NCBI RefSeq assembly: GCF_910592395.1
Contig: NC_088313.1
Span: forward strand, 6,266,501 to 6,330,500
DNA: 64,000 bases
From: Lineus longissimus
Lineage: Eukaryota > Nemertea > Pilidiophora > Heteronemertea > Lineidae
Direction of reading: 5' to 3'
Numbering within the stretch: position 1 is the stretch's first letter; each line of letters begins with the position of its first letter. Position numbers and translations under genes: made by a program. Under the pieces are notes generated by a model. It was not told the DNA's origin, searched no databases, and saw nothing but the letters and a program-made list of their open reading frames with translations. Positions 54,610-64,000 of the stretch are shown one piece after another.

Positions 54610-56687
54610 AAAAAGCAAGGTGCAAATCCCACACCACTCAGGATATTCGTGTCAGGCTCAGCAGGAGTAGGAAAAAGTCACCTAATAAAGGCAATTCATT
54701 ATGAAGCCAAAAAGCTATTACAGACACTTGCAGACAACCCTGGAAACCGTACTGTGCTTCTAACTGCATCCACTGGTCCTGCAGCCTACAACATCAACGG
54801 ACAAACCTTGAATAGTGCACTCTCCATCCCAAACCAACGCCCAATACCTGTGAAACCTCTAGCAGAATCCACATTAAAAACCCTAAGAGCAGCTCTCTAC
54901 AATGTACAGATCATGATCATTGATGAAATTTCCATGGTTGACTGGAAGATGCTGTGCTATGTAGATTCCAGACTGAAACAAATCACAGACAACAAAACAG
55001 ATCTCTTTGGAGGTATCACCGTACTTGCATTTGGAGACTTCTTCCAGCTTCCACCAGTCGGAGCAGAACGCCTCGTAACAATGAACAAAACCGATCCACG
55101 CAACATGTGGACATCCCATTTTGATAGAAATAGATAGAACTCACACAAGTCATGCGCCAGCGAGATGAAGCTCAATTTGCCCACTTGCTGAATCGCCTGA
55201 GAACCAGAGAAAAAACCACACCACTTGACCCAGCAGATGAAACTCTTCTAAAGTCACGTGTAATTGAATGTACACCTACTGACACTGATTACCCTTCTGA
55301 TGCACTCCATGTTTATTCCACCAAAAAGGAAGTAAATGCATACAATCTAAGCAAACTGCAAGAACTACCAAAAGGCTCTATTGTCAAATTGCATGCAGAG
55401 GACTCAAGACACAACAAACTGACTGGAAATGCAACTGGCCGAGGCCCCATCCAATCGGCAAAACATGACGACATTCCCAAGTTAATAAATATTGCTATTA
55501 ATGCAAAGGTCATGTTGTTAAGAAATGTTGATGTAACTGACGGCCTGGTTAATGGGGCTAGAGGCATTGTCACCATCATTTTACCATCCACAGCCCCCGG
55601 CAAACTCCAACCGGCAATAGCTGTCCACTTCGATGATAACAACATTGGCAAAAAGACCATGAGCAATTCCAAATACAGAAACTCAATACCAACAGGCTCC
55701 GTTGCCATTGAACCCATTCACGTCAAACTCGAGAAGACTAACATCACCAGAACTCAGTATCCATTGTCATTAGCATGGGCATGCACCATTCATAAAACAC
55801 AAGGCAGAACTCTGAAACAAATAGCTGTTTCTCTGAAAACTATCTTCACTGCAGGTCAAGCATATGTCGCCCTAAGCAGAGTCACCTCAATTTCGGGTCT
55901 CCATCTCCTCGACTATGACTCTTCCACATTGTACTGCTTCCCAGCTGTCAAACAAGGCCTAACACAAATGACAACCTTACCTGACAATTCTCAGCATGCC
56001 TTTCACAGCAATCATCCAACTGCACTCAAAATTATACACCATAACACAGAAGGCCTCATACCACATTTTGAAGATCTACAACACAATCATGACTTCCCAT
56101 GCTCTGACATTCTATGTCTCTCAGAAACCTGGTTACAAACTGACCCCTCTGAAAACATACATTTACCGACTTACACCCTGTACTACAACAATAGAACAAC
56201 AGCACATGCACAAAACTCGCCATTTCACCAGAAGCAACGTGGCGGAGTAGCAACATATGTCAAACAGCATCTTCTCTCACAGCAAGTCAATCTTCAAGTC
56301 ACCAATCTAGAATATCTAGCTCTGCACATAACTCAAACACACAGTTCATCCTTAGTCATTGTGATTTACAGACCACCAACATATCAGACAACAACATTCT
56401 GCCAAGTCCTAAACCACACACTTCAAGCAGCAACCACAATCAGTGCAGACCATGTAATCATTACTGGAGACTTCAATGAAGATATCAACAAGCAATCCAC
56501 ACCTATCCAAAACACCTTCATAACCCATGGCTACAGTCAACTCATTGCTGGCCCGACTACCAATGAAGGTACACAAATTGACCACATGTACCTCAAGTCA
56601 AAAAAGCCTCTTACCAACATACAATCTGGTGTGCTCTCGACTTACTACAGTTACCATGATCCAATTTACTGTATTCTACCATTGTAA
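54610..56687 (+). pseudogene. SF1 helicase and EEP endonuclease (Helentron)
   Basis: Helicase motifs in order: Walker A GSAGVGKSH (about 54655), Ia TASTGPAAYNI, Walker B IIDEISMVDW, III AFGDFFQLPPVG. A frame change near 55125 leads to MRQRDEAQF and the intact frame 55152-56687, with motif V/VI pieces LAWACTIHKTQGRT and AYVALSRVTSISGL. An EEP domain is fused at the C-terminus: LSETWLQTD, YRPPTY, ITGDFNEDI and SYHDPIY hold the catalytic E, R/P, D-N and final D-H positions. Pif1-like helicase plus EEP is the Helentron mark. The helicase would unwind DNA 5' to 3' after nicking. Confidence 0.85.
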
Positions 56688-56866
56688 GACGTCAAATTTA
56701 TACAACAACCAGTACTCACCTTCTCTTTCATTTCCAGACTCAAAACCTCGCAAGTATATAACTGCCAAGGACAACATCGACTCCTCTTCACTTGCATCAT
56801 CTACACTCCCTATAAATTCCTATGTGCATGAATGCAACTTAACCACCAACTTCCTCTCTACTTCAG

Positions 56867-58196
56867 ATGAACCTATCCAGAGCACTCAATGCGCCTGCGC
56901 ATGAAACTATCAAGGCACCACTTAAAGTCACCATTGTCGCATTGTCAACCAAGAAAACCATCAAGGCCACTAATAACACTACAATTACCTTTTGGACAGC
57001 AGCAATTGCAGACGAAAACACAGTCACTAAGATCAACTTGTATGATGAACACCTTGTTGCCAAATGCAACCCAAACAAGACCGTTATCATGACTTCTACG
57101 AAATCCAGAGCCGACCATCTCACGACCAACCCCGAAACACGCATTTACAGCACGAAATTCATGCACGTACCAGAACAACTTATCAACGAAGGCAAACTCC
57201 TCATCAACCCACCAGATGCACACATTGTCACGCTCAAGAATGCTGCTACTTCACCACTAAAAACACGTCTCTCAGTCCAAGGGACAGTCACACAGGTAGC
57301 GTATATTCCAACTTAGTGCCTTCTGCACTATTTCAGGCACACTTCCCCTTAAACGGACTGTATAGAAACCACTTAAATTGTCAACATGAACTTACACAAC
57401 ATCAACAACACAGTCCCTCCACCTCACAGTCCTTAAATTTACACCCACTTTCAATCCTTGCTTTCAGGTTGAAGAAAAAAAGACAGCAATTGCCAGGGGC
57501 AAACCAGTCCAAATCCAGACAGTGACTTTAAAGGACCAAACGGCGGAGGTGAAATGTACTCTTTGGAGAGAGGCAGCTGACACCAACCTCATGACCCCAG
57601 GAAACCACATCAAAATCACCAACGCGTACACACATTACAGCACCTTCCACAAGGCCCAACAATTGAACACATCGGATGATTCATCTATAACAGTAAGTAC
57701 CCTTATTATCTACAACAGTAAGAACCCCTATCAACACTGGCTAACGCCTATCAGCTGTACATCATCATCATCAACCTCTTCAAAGCACTCGGAACAACAG
57801 CTCTAAATCTACCGGTCCACATGCAACAACCAGTAACATCAACATTAATCAAAAGGATTCCAAACCCCACATAGTTATAACACAAAGTCTGTACTACAAA
57901 CCCACCCTTCAAGAAAAAGCAAATCCCTCCACAATTCCAAATTCTCATTACAGCCCGTCGAAGAACCGCCACGCTTCGCTCAACAACAGTTGATTGCTAT
58001 CGACATTACAGAAATCCCAGATGAGTTGACAGTACTTGCTGAGGAGGACGATAACTACCAAGAATTCAGCACAACCAAACAAGTTGTCCTTCAGTCCTTC
58101 GAAGTCGAATCCCTTGATGACATACAAGACATCCTCCCAGCTACTGCCACCGTCACCATCAGAAACAAATGCATCACTGCAATTGCCCTAGCATAA
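56867..58196 (+). CDS. RPA1-like OB-fold protein, three exons (Helentron)
   Basis: Exons 56867-57295, 57468-57692 and 57954-58196, all with GT-AG introns and phase 0, give an intact 298-aa protein. Start: the ATG follows a TCTACTTCAG acceptor directly, so an upstream non-coding exon is likely. The first exon holds an OB-fold-like region (KVTIVALSTKKTI...VTKINLYDEHLV), exon 2 a second one (QIQTVTLKDQTAEVKCTLWREAADTN cut here at 20: QIQTVTLKDQTAEVKCTLWR) typical of RPA-type single-strand binding. Exon 3 is acidic. RPA-like genes are known cargo of Helitrons. Unlike the Rep gene it has no lesions. Confidence 0.8.
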
Positions 58197-58842
58197 AGGC
58201 CAATGCCTAACACAGGCTACATTCTAAACAACGGTCAGACAGAAAATGCATAGTCTTCTATAGCATTCCATTGACTTCAACGCATAAAAATAATCAAAGG
58301 ATTCAACCATGTTCTGGTCAATTTCACTAATTGCATTTTCGAATCACAAACAATGATTGATTACATATATTTCACTATCTTCAGAACTTCATCATTTTGC
58401 ATATGTATCAACATTCCTCTATTGGTGTCGCAATGGTCGTCCACGTACTTCTGAAACAGCAACTTCTCTGTCATTTCGTAACATATAGACAACTGCATCT
58501 TGTCGTCACAACTGCTGATAAACGTACTGCTGTCTCATTGCAATCTTACCATATTTGTATTTAGCATATTTGTATCTACATAGTATATATATCAACATAT
58601 AATCCCTGTAATTCATTATCTCTGCACTTTTGTACATGTGATCATGGCTTGTGATCCTAATTGCCATGTGATTTATTGTGTCTCTCCAATTCCTTTGTAA
58701 TGTTCACAGTGCTATGACTATAGCATCTTATAATCACAACTTCGGATCCAAGTAATTTTCTTTCTTTCATATAATATCCTAACTCTTGCACGTCCTAATC
58801 ACATGCACTGCTTGTATCAACCTCTACTTCACCATGTCTTAA
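58197..58842. other. 3' flank of the Helentron genes
   Basis: AT-rich; no gene. The Helentron 3' end should be near here, but no clear terminal hairpin was identified. Confidence 0.35.
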
Positions 58843-59063
58843 TACTGTAACCCTGGAAATTTTCGCTGGCTTTTTAATTTTGCTGTTTTCGCGGTTGTCC
58901 ATGATCCGCGAAAATAACCAGCATAAAATATTAAGTTTTATTGGAGTTAACTGAAGAACCATAGTGCCTCCGCAAAATTCAAAAGCGTAAAATATAGATT
59001 CTTCAAGCAATTTCCAGAAATCCGCAAAATTTTCCAGCCGCGAATATTTCCCGGTTTACAGTA
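58843..59063. mobile_element. 221-bp MITE with TACTGTAA...CGC ends
   Basis: TACTGTAACCCTGGAAATTT at the left matches, with a few changes, the reverse complement of the right end (AATATTTCCCGGTTTACAGTA). The inside also has GCGAAAA and CCGCGAAAAT pieces in both orientations. Non-coding. Confidence 0.7.
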
Positions 59064-60040
59064 CATGTCTTTGTATTTTCATTGTAAATATAAGCGTTCA
59101 AATTTAGAGTATATACAATTAGATTTAGACGTTACAAATTCCATTTCCATACCAAACTTGTATGTAACTCTAATCCAACTATACCTTCTTTTCTTTGCGT
59201 ATAATATGCTTGGTAATTACTTGTAAATATATCGTTCAAACTTATATTAATATAAAAAAAAATTGCAACGAACCAAATTGCATTTGCTACCTCCACAACT
59301 AATCAGCATATCACAAGTGTCAGTGGCCAGCATATCGTTTCATTCCTTCTCAATCTCTGTATGGTGCTCATTTGTAATTACATGCCTCCTCGATCTCACT
59401 GCAATAAAGGACATATATTTTTATCCTCTAAAAAGCCTAGGGAGAAACCCCATACCCCCCGCACGTGGCTACGTCGCGCTTGGCTCAGACCTTCTGCCCT
59501 TATATGTGGTAGACCTACGTGTGCCGCCAGGCCTACCCCCCCCCCCCCCCCCCCCCCACCACCAAAGACAACCGGCGCCGCCGCTCCCAGATACCATACA
59601 AACGCATGATCTTAGCACCTTTAGTTTCAAATATATTATTCTTGGGGGACAAACCAACCACTCTCCCTGCCGGTAGTATATAAACACTGAAACGTTTCAA
59701 AAGAAACAGGTCAAACGAAACGAGTCAAATAAATGGTCAAAACGCGAAATTGACAATGCACAATGTAGATGTGTCGCATTTCAAGGTTTTGTATTTTTAC
59801 CGCATAAAAGCCACAGAAATTCAAACAGAAAGCGACTAATTATAGATAGATTTACCAAAGTCCGTTCAGCTATTCCACAATTTACATAAAACGGTATTTC
59901 CCCACATAACCTCGTACCCTGCCCAATATTTAGCGCTATCGTATACTTGTAACGACAATAACGACGATTTATTGGAACACGTTGAATGTAACATGTCCAA
60001 TTTTGTCTTGAACTCTTTCGAACATATCATTTGGCAGGGA
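59064..60040. other. Non-coding; poly-C tract and dispersed repeat
   Basis: A run of 22 C at 59536-59557 is an assembly-risk site. The stretch 59673-59730 matches 32973-33030 (ACACTGAAACGTTTCAAAAG). Nothing else recognised. Confidence 0.5.
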
Positions 60041-60335
60041 ATGTCGGATAGTTGACCACATTCGCCGGATAACGTGTTCCTTTTGCCACATTTTCGGATA
60101 ACCTGTCAACATTTCGGATAACGTATGACAACATGTCGGATAGTTGACATTTAAATGTAGGTTCCAATATGTCACTGAAGCCTGGAACATAAAGTGCCAC
60201 TACGTCGGATAACGAGAGTGAGCCACAATTATGGATAACGGTGATGCGATGGCCACATTTTCGGATAACTCCAGGCCGCGGAAGCTTGATAATGCCACGA
60301 AGTCGGATAACCGGATAACCTTGTGAACGACTCAG
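60041..60335. repeat. CGGATAAC repeat field 2, dense part
   Basis: At least eight copies of TCGGATAACG-like motifs, mixed with GTGCCACTACG and GGCCACATTTTC pieces, at about 20-45-bp steps. Related to field 1 at 39781-41830; the reverse orientation GTTATCCGAC reappears at 62075-62590. Confidence 0.7.
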
Positions 60336-60550
60336 AATACCAATCAAACATGTTTGAGACGGCTAGCGGTGGAACGTGTCACGCCCCCGTGATTTCCATG
60401 CTCCACGAACACTGAAATGACGATGAGCTCATAGCAAACTGCTGAAAGTCTTTGTTACCCATTTGCTGTGCGGCACATTCGGTAAGACGCCACTTGGCTG
60501 CCATAAACACGTACCCACAGGATGTTAAGAAAATACGCTACAAATGTTAT

Positions 60551-60580
60551 GGTTAGGGTTAAGGTTAGGGTTAGGGTTAA
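60551..60580 (+). repeat. Interstitial telomere-like (TTAGGG)n
   Basis: GGTTAGGGTTAAGGTTAGGG followed by TTAGGGTTAA: about four and a half TTAGGG units with one variant. It fits the TTAGGG telomere repeat of most animals and suggests an old break repair or fusion site or capture at a repair. Confidence 0.85.
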
Positions 60581-60614
60581 ACGTGTAACTACGTTACCCA
60601 GAGCAACTGAACCC

Positions 60615-61650
60615 ATCCCTAATGCCATCGGGTGTGGCGTACCAATAACTTCTGACACAATCGACGTGTTTATAGTTGAACGAGGAACGACAATGTAGGC
60701 TGCCCACAGTCGGATAACGCCATAAGTCTTGTAGCTCAAAGACTGAACGCGTCACGGCCCTAAATTACAATAGACAGATAGATAGTGACCCCCACTGCCT
60801 GCGCGTGGTTCAGATGTCAATCAAAGCCTTGATAGTCACGGAACACAATGTTGACATATTTGGTCGGATAACTCTAGAATTGGCGGTTGCCAACAGTCGG
60901 ATAACGCAATAAGTCCTGTAGTTCGAGGAGTGGACGCTTCACGGCCACAAATTACTACAGACAGATAGATAGTGACCCCCACTGCCTTTTGCGCGTGGTT
61001 CAGATGTCAATCAAAGCCTTGATAGTCACGGAACACAATGTTGACATATTTGGTCGGATAACTCTAGAATTGGCGGTTGCCAACAGTCGGATAACGCAAT
61101 AAGTCCTGTAGTTCGAGGAGTGGACGCTTCATGGCCATAAATTACAACAGACAGATAGATAGTGACCCCCACTGCCTTTTGCGTGTGGTTCCGATGTCAA
61201 TCAAAGCCTTGATAGTCACGGAACTCAATGTCGACTTATTTTGTCGGATAACTCTAGAACTGGCGGAAACGTATCTATATTTCATTTGCCGAGGGCCCAG
61301 ACATCAATTTCAATTTGAACCCATCGCTATTGCCATCGGGTGTAGCGAACCAACAATCGACGTGTTTATAGTTGAACGAGGAACGACAATGTATTGTAGG
61401 TTGCCCACAGTCGGATAACGCAATAAGTCCTGTAGTTCGAGGAGTGGACGCTTCATGGCCATAAATTACAATAGACAGATAGATAGTGACCCCCACTGCC
61501 TTTTGCGTGTGGTTCCGTTGTCAATCAAAGCCTTGATAGTCATGGAACACGATGTTGACATATTTGGTCGGATAACTCTAGAAATGGCGGAAACGTATCT
61601 ATATTTCATTTGCCGAGGGCCCAGACATCAATTTCAAGCTTTATTTAAGT
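60615..61650 (+). repeat. Satellite with 190-bp unit and longer variant
   Basis: Units with CAGTCGGATAACGCAATAAG, GACAGATAGATAGTGACCCC and CAAAGCCTTGATAGTCACGG recur at 60700, 60893, 61083 and 61408. Spacing is 190 bp for the inner pair. The longer step to 61408 contains a block (CCATCGGGTGT, TATAGTTGAACGAGGAACGA) also present at 60625-60690, so there is a higher-order pattern. Each unit holds two CGGATAAC motifs. Confidence 0.85.
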
Positions 61651-62640
61651 ATCATCAAGATTGGATGACCCCTTAGTTTCGCTGGAAATCAGATTTCTAG
61701 TCGGGAAAGGGGTAAGGGGATATGTATCTCACACTATTCTCAACCTGTATTTCATACGCCGAATCTTAACCACAAAAAACACGATTTCTTACTTCCTGTT
61801 GATTTTAAGTTTTTAGACCTTGCCGATCTGATAGGGTATCATGACGACTCCGCACAGTTGATTTTTCAAATTCCTAGCCAACTTGGAAGTGGCGCGTTTG
61901 GGTCAAAATGTCCACTTTTGACAAAACAACAGCATTCAATCGGCTGCTGTGCGCTCAGATTATTTTGTTTTGGCACAGTAATTTTTGTGAAGTTTGTGCT
62001 TTGACAGACGATCAGTGTCAACTGAAATGTTTAGCGTCTGTCGTTCGTTTTGACTGATAAAAAAATCATCGAATGTGTTATCCGACCATGTGGCATCAAA
62101 ATATTCCAGTCAAACTTTACCCTTTTTGGTGGAGAAATTTGATCGGGAATACGTCATATGCGGAAAGGGGTCTAAAATGAGACCACATTTAAAAGCAGCT
62201 TCACATTCCTCCAGTAGCTACTTAATTATTCAAGTTGTCCATTATCTGACATGTGTGCAAATTTGTATTCCTGCCAAAAGCTTATCAACCATAATTTTGC
62301 GCATTCTTTTACATGAGTGATCCCCGACCTGCGCGGCTTTGAAAGAGCAATGTATGGACCCTCTGCTCTCAAGATGGTACGTCTCTAGCATTCTTAGAAG
62401 TGTCAAGTTTTTGCTTTAAAAGGTGTAAATTGTTACAAACAACAGGGCCAATTTGCCGTCTGATGATATTTCGAGATGTGTCATTTCTCACAGATGGGCC
62501 TCGGTAAGCCCTTTAATACCTGGCTTATATGCGCAGTCTATCTCGTTGTTTTAGGTCAGAAAAAAAACTTTTAATGTGTTATCCGACGTACGTGGCACAT
62601 GATATTCCATTTGCATGCGTTGTTTTAAACAGTCCATTAT
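61651..62640. repeat. Diverged repeats shared with 37.9 and 39.8-40.1 kb
   Basis: 61710-61930 resembles 37920-38170 and 62070-62450 resembles 39790-40150 (GTGTTATCCGAC, GCACGGCTTTGAAAGAGC, GTGTCAAGTTTTTG), in the same order. So both loci carry diverged copies of one larger repeat that also includes the CGGATAAC motif. Confidence 0.6.
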
Positions 62641-62859
62641 TGGGTGCGATGTCAAAAATGGGCCAAATCAGCACCGCTAGTAATAGGGAAACGAATGTAC
62701 GACTATCTACGACAAAACCTAGAATCATGGGTGAAAAACTTCACTCTTCATCATTATTCATGTACATTTGTCAAGAATTCATTGTTTTAACCCACAAACA
62801 CTACCAAAAACCCAACATGAAAAATTTCTGTTAACACTGGGGGTCTTTGGTTTTTTTAA

Positions 62860-63061
62860 TTTTTTTAAATTTTTTTTTTCCCAAAAACCTAACAAACTTA
62901 CCAAACTTACGATAGCATATTCCTTTGGGGATAACATGGAAATTCCGTGCAAATCAAGTGTTGGCAAGTTGAATATTCGTCTAACAGATGAAAACAATGG
63001 CATTATCGACCTTAATGGTTTTGATGTACAGTATCAATTGGCCTTTACTCACTGCGCCTGA
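62860..63061 (+). CDS. Polinton structural-protein C-terminus (fragment)
   Basis: The end of this frame (from an ATG at 62936) has a short strand-rich motif (LNIRLTDENN then IIDLNGFDVQ) seen near the C-terminus of some Polinton/adintovirus-type structural proteins. The upstream part is low complexity (T-rich) and no complete protein is present. The stop falls in the first copy of a 21-bp tandem repeat. Assignment rests mainly on the neighbouring Polinton genes. Confidence 0.4.
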
Positions 63062-63135
63062 TTTTTTACTCACTGCGCCTGATTTTTTACTCACTGCGCC
63101 TGATTTTTTACTCACTGAGCCTGATTTTTTACTCA
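63044..63135. repeat. 21-bp tandem repeat, about four to five copies
   Basis: Unit ACTCACTGCGCCTGATTTTTT; the last copy has one change (GAGCC). It lies directly upstream of the Polinton membrane-protein gene. Confidence 0.9.
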
Positions 63136-63161
63136 TTTTGGCTAAAATCACACTAAACTAA

Positions 63162-63599
63162 ATGGCAGGAATAGCTATGATGATTGGTTCTGCGCTGGTG
63201 AATGGTTTAGCCTTCACCGGTTCTGGATACCTTTTTAAAAAACTAGACAAGAATGGCTATGAGGATGAAATGAAGAGACACAATTTAGCTCAAGAGCAAT
63301 TGCAAAGAGCATCCACAGAATAGGATGAGCATAGGAAAAGTACCATTGACTTCGTTAACCTTGAATTAAAGAGAGAACATGAAGCGGCAATTGACTTCAA
63401 AAATGCCGACGCCTCACTTTCATTGTACAACAGTTTAAACCCACATAATGGAATTACCATTCCTAGACAACCACAATTGAGCGACTACTACAAGCCCAGT
63501 GATGAAATGAAGAATTACGAATACCTTTGGATTATTTTAGGATTGAGCGTCTTGGGTTTTGGGATTTACTATTTCGTTGGAAAGAAGAAAAAAGACTAG
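63162..63599 (+). pseudogene. Polinton/Maverick small membrane protein, one stop
   Basis: ATG at 63162, stop at 63597-63599, 145 codons, with an in-frame TAG at 63321-63323. The N-terminus is a Gly/Ala-rich hydrophobic stretch (AMMIGSALVNGLAF), the middle is a charged coiled coil, the C-terminus has PQLSDYYKPSDE and a hydrophobic segment before a KKKK tail. This plan is typical for a conserved small protein of Polinton (Maverick, adintovirus-like) elements, probably of the virion. One nonsense change breaks it. Confidence 0.7.
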
Positions 63600-63628
63600 G
63601 AAGAAGAAAGACTAAGGAAAAAGAAAGA

Positions 63629-64000
63629 CTAAACGTGAATAAAACCATACGGGTGTTCTAGTCTTATGATTAATTTAGATCCTTTCATCTTTTTAAGGGC
63701 ATCTATGTACTTTTGCCTCTGGTCTTTAGGGATAACACTATTTTCTTCTAAGGCATCTTTCATTGCCGATTCATCCTTGTTGAAAAACAGGACTAAAACC
63801 CTTATGTTCTCTCTGAAGTCCTTAACAACAGAGTTGTACTTCTGAACGAGTAACCAAACAGTCAGATTGTAGTGCCTACCGGAAAAGGCAAGATTACATA
63901 ACTCAGACACCTTCTTCTTTGTGTCTCTCAAATAAGCACAGTCGTCAATGATGAATAATGTCTGTGATCCTTCGAAGGCCATGGTGGCAAATTGAAGCAC
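63629..64000 (-). CDS. Polinton packaging ATPase, C-terminal part (runs off edge)
   Basis: A 123-codon frame open to the right edge. It shows the Walker-B-type strand LFIIDDCAYL, an arginine-finger-like SGRHYNLTVWLLVQ stretch and the RVLVLFFNKD strand, the order of the FtsK/HerA-type DNA-packaging ATPase of Polintons and related viruses. Such an ATPase would move DNA into particles. It converges on the membrane-protein gene with only 29 bp between stops. The Walker A part lies beyond the window. Confidence 0.8.
   Translation of the reverse strand: MLQFATMAFEGSQTLFIIDDCAYLRDTKKKVSELCNLAFSGRHYNLTVWLLVQKYNSVVKDFRENIRVLVLFFNKDESAMKDALEENSVIPKDQRQKYIDALKKMKGSKLIIRLEHPYGFIHV

Larger units (their letters stand above)
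48472..58196 (+). mobile_element. Helentron (Helitron with EEP and RPA genes), decayed and interrupted
   Basis: A rolling-circle DNA transposon. In order: cysteine-peptidase-like protein, basic 18-aa repeats, DUF6570-like domain, HUH Rep endonuclease, SF1 helicase, AP-type endonuclease (EEP), then a separate spliced RPA-like gene. The EEP after the helicase is the mark of Helentrons. Rep/helicase would nick and unwind DNA during transposition, and RPA would cover single strands. The first half has at least eight frame breaks and stops, while helicase-EEP from 55152 and the RPA gene are intact. The helicase gene is split by a TIR element at 53471-54609. The outer limits of the element were not found. 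Confidence 0.88.

Noticed and set aside
59263-59687. Pro-rich and Gly-rich ORFs around the C22 run
   Set aside because: Homopolymer-driven frames without other coding evidence.

Overview
This window is eukaryotic: GT-AG introns with good donor and acceptor sites, a (TTAGGG)-type telomeric stretch, and a dense mix of transposons typical of marine invertebrate animals (a Ngaro-type tyrosine-recombinase retrotransposon, a Helentron, a Polinton/Maverick edge, Merlin-type and integrase-type genes, many foldback and TIR elements). The species cannot be fixed from the sequence. Ordinary host genes are sparse; the clearest candidate is part of a rhodopsin-like GPCR. Most open frames belong to mobile or formerly mobile DNA, and many carry one-base frameshifts.

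Layout. 0-3.4 kb: N-terminus of a retroelement gag-like protein at the left edge, two minisatellites, an endonuclease (EEP) domain of a LINE-like ORF on the minus strand, and a 150-bp MITE. 3.5-9.6 kb: a complete 6.06-kb Ngaro/PAT-like element with split direct repeats A1...B1-A2-B2 and genes for Gag (zinc knuckle), RT-RNase H and a tyrosine recombinase; its right end sits exactly against a decayed C2H2/recombinase-like gene (9.6-11.1 kb, minus). 11.6-14.2 kb: a field of AAAACC/GGTTTT palindromic repeats carrying a 1.7-kb TIR element that contains five 302-bp tandem units. 14.2-18.8 kb: a zinc-finger/charged protein gene (plus) facing an ISXO2/Merlin-type transposase and a DUF3987-like ATPase gene (both minus). 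19.5-24.5 kb: a six-exon Ty3-type integrase gene of the GIN/Ginger1 kind; 25.1-27.1 kb: an unrecognised three-exon gene on the same strand. 27-31 kb: foldback elements and simple repeats. 31.6-32.4 kb: another DDE integrase-core gene. 33.2-33.9 kb: a large inverted repeat. 35.6-36.8 kb: coding-like exons of an unknown minus-strand gene. 39.8-41.8 and 60.0-62.6 kb: two fields of a degenerate repeat built on CGGATAAC. 42 kb: an unknown 152-aa ORF. 44.4-45.6 kb: GPCR exons. 48.5-58.2 kb: a Helentron with cysteine-peptidase-like, DUF6570-like, Rep, helicase, EEP and RPA parts, interrupted by a 1.14-kb TIR element. 62.9-64 kb: Polinton genes running off the right edge.

The most striking recurring signal is a family of TIR elements (12.4-14.1, 21.7-22.4, 46.6-47.15, 53.5-54.6 kb and a fragment at 37.1 kb). 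Nearly every ~302-bp unit contains a strong match to the CTCF core consensus (CCACCAGGGGGC) and a TGACCT-N8-AGGTCA arrangement of nuclear-receptor half-sites. One copy split the Helentron helicase gene, another lies in an intron of the integrase gene, so the family has been mobile.

Many otherwise clean genes need exactly one extra or missing base to be read through, several at homopolymers. This may be genuine decay or residual base errors in the assembly; it must be settled before any gene here is called dead.
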